Assembly: GCA_003533975.1 (NCBI GenBank)
Contig: DQCL01000092.1
Coordinates: forward strand, 1-6,131
DNA: 6,131 nt
Reading direction: 5' to 3'
Source of the DNA: Octadecabacter sp.
Lineage (GTDB): Bacteria; Pseudomonadota; Alphaproteobacteria; Rhodobacterales; Rhodobacteraceae
A program made the position numbers and the translations under genes. Each line of letters starts with the position of its first letter. Position 1 is the first letter of the stretch. Below are positions 1 through 4,894 of this stretch, piece by piece. The notes beneath the pieces are model-generated. The model was not told where the DNA came from. It ran no database searches and was given only the letters and a program-made list of their open reading frames with translations.

Positions 1-487
1 AGAGACCGATCAAGCCGTGTTTTGCAGCCACGTAAGGAGCCTTTTGTTTGCTCGCCACCAGACCATGAACAGAAGCTATATTGATAACCCGTCCATATCC
101 CCGGTTGGCCATTTCAGGCATCGCTGCCTGCATTGTGTAAAACGCAGCGCTCAGGTTCACGGACAGGATGCTCTCCCACATATCGCTGGGTAGTTTTGAC
201 AGCCAATCCGTGTGTTGAATGCCCGCATTGTTCACCAAAATATCGACCGACCCCATGGCATCCGCCGCCTGCTTGGGCAGTGCATCGACGGCTTCTGCGT
301 CGCTCAGGTTACACGGCAGCACATGCGCCCGCTCTCCCAACTCAGCGGCCAGCGCCTCTAGCGGTTCAACCCGCGTTCCAGAAAGCCCCACAGTTGCACC
401 CGCGCCGTGCAGCGCCTTAGCAATTTCACCGCCAATGCCACCAGAGGCGCCTGTGATCAGTGCATTTTTCCCAGTTAAATCAAACAT
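1..487 (-). CDS. fabG: Short-chain dehydrogenase, FabG-like N-terminus joined to 3-hydroxybutyrate dehydrogenase-like half; 3' end outside window
   Basis: Only the first 162 codons are present. Residues 1-89 read as beta-ketoacyl-ACP reductase FabG of the Rhodobacteraceae type: the NADP-binding glycine motif TGASGGIG is at 13-20 and NNAG at 86-89. From Q91 on the sequence instead resembles D-3-hydroxybutyrate dehydrogenase (NNAGIQH, IASVHGLVAS, YVAAKHG). The SDR catalytic residues N111, S139, Y152 and K156 are intact, so the fold should be active. Residues Q91, H141 and K149 match the substrate-carboxylate ligands of 3-hydroxybutyrate dehydrogenases, and the usual FabG stretch after NNAG (typically ITRD) is absent. 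The ATG lies 3 nt after the fabD stop, with an AAGGA ribosome binding site inside the fabD end, so it is translationally coupled. FabG would reduce 3-ketoacyl-ACP in fatty acid elongation; the dehydrogenase would interconvert 3-hydroxybutyrate and acetoacetate. The symbol reflects the locus and N-terminus. A misassembly is possible, and activity is unknown. Confidence 0.8.
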   Translation of the reverse strand, partial: MFDLTGKNALITGASGGIGGEIAKALHGAGATVGLSGTRVEPLEALAAELGERAHVLPCNLSDAEAVDALPKQAADAMGSVDILVNNAGIQHTDWLSKLPSDMWESILSVNLSAAFYTMQAAMPEMANRGYGRVINIASVHGLVASKQKAPYVAAKHGLIGL

Positions 488-490
488 ATC

Positions 491-1429
491 TTATCCTTCA
501 TTCAAAGCAGCGACAGCCGCTTTCACATCATCGGGCGTGCCAACCGCGCGTGTCGCAATGGCGCGATCCACCCGCTTCACCATTCCAGACAGTGCTTTCC
601 CTGCACCAATCTCCCAAGCTTCAGTCACGCCAGCTTTCGCCATCCACATCACACTTTCGCGCCAGCGTACGGAACCCGTGACCTGCTCGATCAGCAAATC
701 CTTGATATCAGTCGCATCAACGGCCTCTGCGCGTACATTCGCGATCAACGGGACCTTTGGTGCGTTCATTTGCACATCTGCCAAAGCCGCCGCCATGATA
801 TCACCTGCGGGCGCCATCAGGCTTGAGTGGAATGGCGCACTCACCGGCAACAACATCGCGCGTTTCGCGCCGTTGGCCTTTGCAATTTCCACCGCACGCT
901 CAACAGCCGACCTGTGGCCCGACACAACAACCTGTGACGGATCATTATCATTTGCCGCTTGGCAAACGTCGCCCTGTGCCGCTTCAGCCGCAACAGCCTG
1001 CGCCGCCTCAAAGTCCATCCCCAACAGAACAGCCATCGCGCCGATACCAACGGGAACGGCCAGCTGCATCGCATCACCGCGAATGCGCAAAAGGCGTGCC
1101 GTATCTGCAATGCTAAACGCACCAGACGCAGCCAATGCAGAATACTCACCCAGCGAGTGCCCCGCCACATAGGACGCAGCATCAATGCCAACACCCTCAG
1201 CCTCAAGTGCCTTCATCGCCGCCAATGACGTCGCCATCAGTGCTGGCTGCGCGTTTCTGGTCAACGTCAGGTCAGCAATATCGCCAGACCAGATCAAGTC
1301 GGACAGTTTCTCATCCAGGGCGTCGTCAACTTCGTCAAACACGGCCTTCGCTGCTGGATATGCCTCTGCCAATGCTTGCCCCATCCCAATGGTTTGCGCG
1401 CCTTGGCCTGGAAATACGAATGCTCTCAT
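491..1429 (-). CDS. fabD: Malonyl-CoA:ACP S-malonyltransferase FabD
   Basis: This cytosolic enzyme transfers malonyl groups from malonyl-CoA to the acyl carrier protein, supplying the extender unit of type II fatty acid synthesis. The 312-residue product has the usual family length. The N-terminal FPGQG motif is at 6-10, with the oxyanion-hole Gln at 9. The nucleophile elbow GHSLG is at 90-94 with catalytic Ser92, Arg117 (the malonate carboxylate ligand) lies in RIRGDAMQ, and catalytic His201 lies in the APFHS motif. These last three fall at the same numbers as in the E. coli enzyme. The ATG has an AGGGG ribosome binding site about 6 nt upstream. It is the first gene of a fabD-fabG unit, with 3 nt between the two genes. 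It lies behind the terminator of the upstream membrane-protein gene, so its promoter is expected within 1430-1521; I see no convincing -35/-10 pair there. Confidence 0.97.
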   Translation of the reverse strand: MRAFVFPGQGAQTIGMGQALAEAYPAAKAVFDEVDDALDEKLSDLIWSGDIADLTLTRNAQPALMATSLAAMKALEAEGVGIDAASYVAGHSLGEYSALAASGAFSIADTARLLRIRGDAMQLAVPVGIGAMAVLLGMDFEAAQAVAAEAAQGDVCQAANDNDPSQVVVSGHRSAVERAVEIAKANGAKRAMLLPVSAPFHSSLMAPAGDIMAAALADVQMNAPKVPLIANVRAEAVDATDIKDLLIEQVTGSVRWRESVMWMAKAGVTEAWEIGAGKALSGMVKRVDRAIATRAVGTPDDVKAAVAALNEG

Positions 1430-1510
1430 GGTTGCCCCTGTTCTTTGCTTTGTTCAGAGTTAGCGTGACCGCGCCATGCGCACAAGACATCTGCAATCTG
1501 ACGACCAGCC

Positions 1511-1541
1511 AAAACGCAAAACGGCCCCGCACAGGGGGCCG
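1511..1541 (-). terminator. Rho-independent terminator of the membrane-protein gene
   Basis: A 7-bp GC-only stem (1522-1528 with 1535-1541) encloses a 6-nt loop. Read on the minus strand it is followed by TTTTGCGTTTT. It lies about 30 nt after the stop of the 1571-2197 gene and upstream of fabD, so it should separate that gene from the fab operon. Confidence 0.8.
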
Positions 1542-1570
1542 CTTATCCTAACATACATCTTGATTTGCGG

Positions 1571-2197
1571 TTAGCCAGCCGACGACCCTCTCCAAACAGC
1601 ACCCCGAACTGGCCCAGAAAGCTCTAGGCCACAATCGTTGGCAATACGGTTCCGCAACACTGCCAGCGCAGAAACCGCTCCGTCCCCAGCTGAAATAGCA
1701 TTTGCACCTCGCAGTCGAATTTGCACCTGTCCGAAACCGCGGTTTTTAAGGGATTCAACAACCTCAACAGCCTCAACGGCATCCAGACCATACCTCGCCA
1801 ATACCAATCTCCCACCGAATGCCCCGTCGACGACTTCGCGCACTTCCCCGACCGAGGTATCAAACTGAACCCGCACTTGCGTTCCACGCACAGCAACCCG
1901 TGCCAGCAACACAGTCATAAGCATCATAAAGATGGAGTAGGCCAATTTTAAATTGAACGCCGTATCCGCAAGAGCCATCGAAGGGATCAACCAAATGCCC
2001 AATGCGGTAATGAAAGTAGCCCCCGCAAAAAGGGCGGTCAAAACTCGCATAAGCACAGCAACGTCAATAACCAGTTCATTCGGGCGCACCTCGAAACCCC
2101 AAAAATGGTCGGTAACACTCGGACGCATTAAAACTGGCTGCTTTGAGGCCGGTATTAATATGTTTAAGAATTCTGCAATATTTGGCTGTGCTGTCAT
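1571..2197 (-). CDS. Hypothetical membrane protein with two transmembrane helices
   Basis: I do not recognise the family of this 208-residue protein. About 45 polar residues are followed by two hydrophobic helices (roughly 46-72 and 80-103), which suggests a helical hairpin in the inner membrane. The remaining 105 residues are soluble and probably cytoplasmic, because Arg residues follow the second helix. They alternate short beta-like segments (RVQFD, GRLVLARYG, VQIRLRG) and end in a helix (VSALAVLRNRIAND). That order is loosely like a small PH-like beta domain, but this is only an impression. There is no cleavable signal peptide. The ATG has a GGAG ribosome binding site about 7 nt upstream. 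The gene is transcribed divergently from rpsF and has its own terminator, so it is probably monocistronic. Base use resembles its neighbours, and there is no sign of transfer. Confidence 0.85.
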   Translation of the reverse strand: MTAQPNIAEFLNILIPASKQPVLMRPSVTDHFWGFEVRPNELVIDVAVLMRVLTALFAGATFITALGIWLIPSMALADTAFNLKLAYSIFMMLMTVLLARVAVRGTQVRVQFDTSVGEVREVVDGAFGGRLVLARYGLDAVEAVEVVESLKNRGFGQVQIRLRGANAISAGDGAVSALAVLRNRIANDCGLELSGPVRGAVWRGSSAG

Positions 2198-2257
2198 GAT
2201 GTGCTCCGTTTGCTGAACCCAACCTCGCGGCGAACTGGGGCATAATCAGGGCACACG

Positions 2258-2300
2258 GATGGTAAACTCGGGGAAAAATTTTGACCTAACGTTAACCATC
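2258..2300. promoter_or_regulatory. Inverted repeat, candidate operator in the divergent intergenic region
   Basis: The arms GATGGTAAAC (2258-2267) and GTTAACCATC (2291-2300) are reverse complements with one mismatch in ten. They are 23 nt apart, and their centres are 33 bp apart, close to three helical turns, so a dimer could bind both on one DNA face. The right arm contains TTAACCAT, which resembles a half-site of the alphaproteobacterial cell-cycle regulator CtrA. A TTGACC at 2281-2286 lies between the arms and could be a -35 element, but no good -10 follows. Binding is inferred, not shown. Confidence 0.35.
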
Positions 2301-2344
2301 CTGTGAATTCGTAAGCTGCTCTTCTATTGCAGGACTTGTTTTGC

Positions 2345-2372
2345 TTGCTCTTGGCTGCGTCCTTTGTATAAG
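2345..2372 (+). promoter_or_regulatory. Probable sigma-70-type promoter of the rpsF-rpsR-rplI operon
   Basis: A -35-like TTGCTC (2345-2350) and a -10 TATAAG (2367-2372, five of six consensus bases) are spaced by 16 bp. Transcription would start near 2379 and give a leader of about 100 nt before rpsF. The -35 matches only the TTG core, which is common in this group. It is the best pair in the intergenic region. Confidence 0.55.
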
Positions 2373-2382
2373 GCCCTCACCT

Positions 2383-2446
2383 TGCGCAGCTTTTTATGAA
2401 CTGCGCAGTCTCTCGTGGGCGGGAGCGCAAGGTTCAATCCCCGCCC
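2383..2446 (+). promoter_or_regulatory. Structured 5' leader of rpsF, two hairpins
   Basis: Hairpin 1 pairs TGCGCAG (2383-2389) with CTGCGCA (2401-2407), 7 of 7 bp around an 11-nt loop. Hairpin 2 pairs GGGCGGG (2417-2423) with CCCGCCC (2440-2446), 7 of 7 bp around a 16-nt loop. Neither has a U-tract, so they are not simple terminators. Many bacteria carry an rpsF leader bound by the S6-S18 complex that shuts down the operon. This leader is in the right place for such an element, but I have not matched it to the published consensus. Confidence 0.45.
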
Positions 2447-2481
2447 TATGAAATGCGCCGATAGATATGAACGGAGTTCCC

Positions 2482-2835
2482 ATGCCTTTATATGAGCATG
2501 TGATGATTGCGCGTCAGGACTTGTCCAACACGCAAGCAGAAGCCCTCATCGAACACTTCTCCACAGTGCTGGCAGACAACAACGGCAAAGTCGTTATGTC
2601 CGAGTACTGGGGCGTCAAGACGATGGCCTACAAGATCAACAAGAACCGCAAAGGCCACTACGCCTTCTTGCGCTCTGATGCACCGGCACCAGCCGTGCAG
2701 GAAATGGAACGTCTGATGCGTTTGCACGAAGACGTCATGCGCGTTCTTACGATTAAAGTTGATGCACACGAAGAAGGTCCTTCCGTGCAGATGCAAAAGC
2801 GTGACGAGCGTCCAGAACGCCGCGAACGCCGCTAA
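2482..2835 (+). CDS. rpsF: 30S ribosomal protein S6
   Basis: S6 binds S18 and joins the central platform of the 30S subunit next to 16S rRNA. The 117-residue product starts MPLYEHV and has the conserved core WGVKTMAYKINK followed by GHY, then the RLHEDVMR helix region, as expected of S6. After about residue 97 it carries a charged tail rich in Arg and Glu, a usual type of S6 extension. The start chosen is the ATG at 2482, because CGGAG lies 6 to 10 nt upstream and the family begins at this Met. An in-frame ATG at 2467 would add five residues that include the ribosome binding site, so it is unlikely. It is the first gene of the S6-S18-L9 operon, 28 nt before rpsR, under the promoter and leader described at 2345-2446. 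Confidence 0.97.
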   Translation: MPLYEHVMIARQDLSNTQAEALIEHFSTVLADNNGKVVMSEYWGVKTMAYKINKNRKGHYAFLRSDAPAPAVQEMERLMRLHEDVMRVLTIKVDAHEEGPSVQMQKRDERPERRERR

Positions 2836-2863
2836 CTTTTAGATCAAGAAAGGACCATAAGTC

Positions 2864-3091
2864 ATGGCTACTAAACCATTTTTCCGTCGCCGTAAGTCCG
2901 ATCCATTTGAGGGCGATAACGCTCCGAAGATCGACTACAAAGACACACGTACACTGCAGCGCTACATCTCTGAGCGCGGCAAAATCGTTCCATCCCGCAT
3001 CACCGCAGTCGGTGCAAAGAACCAACGTGCTTTGGCACGTGCGATCAAACGCGCTCGGTTCCTTGCTCTGTTGCCTTACGCCGTTAAGTAA
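2864..3091 (+). CDS. rpsR: 30S ribosomal protein S18
   Basis: S18 forms a heterodimer with S6 on the 30S platform. The 75-residue product is full length for the family. It has the basic N-terminus (FFRRRK), the signature [19 protein letters not shown], and the conserved C-terminal block from IVPSRITA to ARFLALLPY, which contacts 16S rRNA. An AAAGGA ribosome binding site lies upstream of the ATG. It sits 28 nt after rpsF and 12 nt before rplI, so all three are one transcript, which matches the need for equal amounts of S6 and S18. No zinc-binding cysteines are present, so this is not a zinc-dependent S18 paralogue. Confidence 0.97.
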   Translation: MATKPFFRRRKSDPFEGDNAPKIDYKDTRTLQRYISERGKIVPSRITAVGAKNQRALARAIKRARFLALLPYAVK

Positions 3092-3103
3092 AGGACAGAC
3101 ATC

Positions 3104-3736
3104 ATGGATATCATCCTTCTAGAACGCGTCGCGAAGCTGGGTCAGATGGGCGACGTCGTCTCTGTGAAACAGGGCTACGCACGTAACTTCCTGCTGCCAC
3201 AAGGCAAAGCACTGCGCGTCAACGCTGCCAACATGGCGACGTTCGAAGCACAGAAAGCTCAGCTCGAAGCAACGAACCTCGAAACCAAAAAAGAAGCCGA
3301 CGCAATGTCAGCAAAGCTGGACGGCGAAACTTTCGTCGTGATTCGCTCTGCATCCGATGGCGGCAACCTTTACGGCTCAGTAACAACACGCGACGCCGCA
3401 GAAGCTGCAACTGCAGCTGGCTTCACTGTTGATAAAAAGCAGGTTGCTTTGATCGATCCGATCAAAGAACTCGGCATCCACGACGTGCTGGTCAAACTGC
3501 ACCCGGAAGTTACAGCAACCATCAAGCTGAACGTTGCACGTTCCGCTGAAGAAGCTGAGCTTCAGGCCGCTGGTAAATCCGTTGCTGAACTGGCCGCTGA
3601 AGCGGAAGCAGAAGCTGAATTCGAAATTCAGGAACTGTTCGACGATCTCGGCGCTGCTGGCATGGACGACTTTGGCGATGACGACGCAGCCCCTGCTGCC
3701 GACGCCCCTGCTGAGGAAGCGTCTGACGAAGACTAA
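3104..3736 (+). CDS. rplI: 50S ribosomal protein L9, with acidic C-terminal extension
   Basis: L9 binds 23S rRNA near the L1 stalk and helps keep the reading frame. Residues 1-50 form the N-terminal RNA-binding domain with the complete L9 signature (G13, G16, V21, GYARNFL at 24-30, G34, N40). A long helix follows at about 45-75, then the C-terminal domain at about 76-148. The product has 210 residues against roughly 150 in E. coli. The extra 60 or so residues form a helix rich in Glu and Ala, then an acidic, Ala/Pro-rich and probably disordered end (FGDDD, ending SDED). I recall such tails as usual in Rhodobacteraceae, so this is not a frameshift. An AAAGGA ribosome binding site precedes the ATG, 12 nt after rpsR, and a strong terminator follows. 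Confidence 0.97.
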   Translation: MDIILLERVAKLGQMGDVVSVKQGYARNFLLPQGKALRVNAANMATFEAQKAQLEATNLETKKEADAMSAKLDGETFVVIRSASDGGNLYGSVTTRDAAEAATAAGFTVDKKQVALIDPIKELGIHDVLVKLHPEVTATIKLNVARSAEEAELQAAGKSVAELAAEAEAEAEFEIQELFDDLGAAGMDDFGDDDAAPAADAPAEEASDED

Positions 3737-3762
3737 GTCTTTATCAGATTACCAATTAGAAA

Positions 3763-3791
3763 GGCCGCTCCGATATCGGGGCGGCCTTTTT
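3763..3791 (+). terminator. Rho-independent terminator of the rpsF operon, possibly bidirectional
   Basis: A 10-bp stem with one G-U pair (3763-3772 with 3777-3786) encloses a 4-nt AUAU loop and is followed by five T. It begins 26 nt after the rplI stop. On the minus strand the flank reads TTTCTAATT, so it may also end transcripts of the convergent gene that stops at 3794. Confidence 0.92.
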
Positions 3792-3793
3792 CG

Positions 3794-4189
3794 TTAGCGG
3801 TCAAAGCTTTCCAATATCACGGTGCCCTCGAAGCCCTCTGGTGTCGCGGCCCCGACCCATATCTGCAAAACGCCGTTCGGCGCGTCGCACAACGTCACTT
3901 CTTGGCGACTATTGGCCGTTTGCCCAAAGTGCCACAGCCCGTCACCACTGCGCACCGCCAGCACCGGACTGCATTCCGCCTGCGCCATGACCATCAAGAT
4001 ATGCGGCCCCATTCCGTCCAACTCAAAAACGGCGGTTGGGGCGGTCGGCAGGAAGCCGGTCAAGTTGCCTGAGACGATCCCGTTGCTGCCCAGCCATCGC
4101 AAGGCGCAGGAAACTGGCATGACCGGCACGTCCCAGCGTTGTGGCACGATAAGGTCTGCCCCCGTCGCGGCGGATATTTTCGTCAACAC
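3794..4189 (-). CDS. Truncated, signal-less paralogue of the neighbouring secreted protein; possible pseudogene
   Basis: The 131-residue reading frame matches the protein at 4246-4722 along most of its length. Shared features are the spacing from C73 to W86 (13 residues, as C98 to W111 in the neighbour), PNGVLQIWVG against ANGIIDIWVG, and an end of ILESFDR against SLETFSR. The homology starts at about residue 30 of the neighbour, so the signal peptide and the CPDY segment are missing. The only plausible starts are GTG (4187-4189) or TTG just after it, since an in-frame stop lies at 4211-4213. No good ribosome binding site is visible, and a terminator hairpin ends 7 nt upstream of the GTG. Counterparts of Cys21 and Cys147 are absent, as is the acidic loop. 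The frame is open with normal codon use, so decay would be recent, or a cytoplasmic product may be made. The function of the family is unknown. Confidence 0.55.
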   Translation of the reverse strand: MLTKISAATGADLIVPQRWDVPVMPVSCALRWLGSNGIVSGNLTGFLPTAPTAVFELDGMGPHILMVMAQAECSPVLAVRSGDGLWHFGQTANSRQEVTLCDAPNGVLQIWVGAATPEGFEGTVILESFDR

Positions 4190-4196
4190 AACGACT

Positions 4197-4224
4197 AAAG
4201 GCCGCCCCGTTTAGGGCGGCCTTT
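4197..4224 (-). terminator. Rho-independent terminator between the two paralogues
   Basis: A perfect 11-bp stem (4197-4207 with 4214-4224) encloses a 6-nt loop. The AAA/TTT ends are part of the stem, so the U-run after the hairpin is short on either strand. It lies 21 nt after the stop of the 4246-4722 gene and would separate it from the shortened paralogue. Confidence 0.82.
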
Positions 4225-4245
4225 GAAATCGTCTAAGCGCGGGTC

Positions 4246-4722
4246 TTAGCGGCTAAATGTTTCAAGCGACAAAACCGCGTCGCAGTAACCGCCGTCATAA
4301 GTCCCGACCCATATGTCGATGATCCCGTTGGCGGGCCGTGTCAAAACGATACGTGGGTCAAGGTTCCCGTTGTCATCATCGTCATAGTACCAGTTCACGG
4401 AAGCCGTGTTGATCAACAACGCCGCGTCGCAACGGCTGACCACAGAAATAACCAACTGCAAACCACCCATATTGCTTAGGTCAAACGAGAAATCTGGCGC
4501 CGTGGTGAAATAACCAGCCCCCCGATCTGTCCCTGGGTTAATGCCGCGGCAGTCCCAAATGTAGTTCTCACCACCAGCAACAACATTGAAATCCTGACGG
4601 CGACGCAGCTGCGAGCCACTGGCATTATAACTCTCGTTGCCCCAAAGTGTGTAATCAGGGCACGCCTGTGCCGTCCCTGCGAAACCAAAAAAACCAATAA
4701 CTGCAATCAATAATAGTCTCAT
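4246..4722 (-). CDS. Small secreted Cys-rich protein, unknown function
   Basis: The 158-residue product has a clear Sec signal peptide: MRLLL, a hydrophobic core, then cleavage after AQA at 20, leaving a mature protein that starts CPDY. Cys21, Cys58, Cys98 and Cys147 could form two disulfides in the periplasm. The rest looks all-beta, with PDFSFDLS, an NMGG turn and an IWVG strand, resembling small secreted beta domains I recall from Rhodobacteraceae. Residues 114-122 (DDDDNGNLD) fit the DxDxNGxxD pattern of calcium-binding loops. The start is the ATG at 4722, which has AAGGGG 6 to 11 nt upstream and is followed at once by the signal peptide. A longer in-frame start at 4842 is unlikely because it would cover the intergenic region. 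The gene follows tig in the same direction but is separated from it by the tig terminator. The ligand or substrate is unknown. Confidence 0.88.
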   Translation of the reverse strand: MRLLLIAVIGFFGFAGTAQACPDYTLWGNESYNASGSQLRRRQDFNVVAGGENYIWDCRGINPGTDRGAGYFTTAPDFSFDLSNMGGLQLVISVVSRCDAALLINTASVNWYYDDDDNGNLDPRIVLTRPANGIIDIWVGTYDGGYCDAVLSLETFSR

Positions 4723-4843
4723 ATCGTTCCCCTTAAATAATGTAACGTAAGGGTAAGCCGATCTTGGCCCCAATTCCAGCGCAAAAAATAATGCCCGAAA
4801 GGTCAGGTGTGCCTGACAACCGCGGGAGGACAAACCACCCACG

Positions 4844-4872
4844 AAAAAGGCCGCCCCCTTTCAGGAGCGGCC
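4844..4872 (-). terminator. Rho-independent terminator of tig
   Basis: A 9-bp stem with one G-U pair on the minus-strand RNA (4864-4872 with 4849-4857) encloses a 6-nt loop and is followed on the minus strand by five T (4848-4844). It lies 22 nt after the tig stop. Confidence 0.92.
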
Positions 4873-4894
4873 CAATGTCGTGAAGGTGTAAAGC

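Noticed and set aside
219..1172. 317-codon open frame on the plus strand, opposite fabG and fabD
   Set aside because: It is antisense to two well-supported genes, low in complexity (Ala, Ser, Thr) and has no family signature. Long antisense frames are expected from biased codon use.
1430..1510. Possible fabD promoter (minus strand, TTGTGC with TAACTC)
   Set aside because: The -10 matches only two consensus bases, so it is too weak to list, although a promoter is expected in this region.
2431..2441. tRNA T-arm-like GGTTCAATCCC
   Set aside because: Only two base pairs flank the loop, and no acceptor, D or anticodon arms can be drawn around it. It is the loop side of the second leader hairpin.
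2396..2464. 22-codon open frame in the rpsF leader (ATG to TAG), a possible leader peptide
   Set aside because: There is no ribosome binding site before the ATG, the start lies in a hairpin loop, and the peptide has no run of regulatory codons. Chance is the simpler reading.
4723..4842. 40-codon in-frame N-terminal extension of the secreted protein
   Set aside because: It would bury the clear signal peptide and the AAGGGG ribosome binding site, and it overlaps the space just after the tig terminator.
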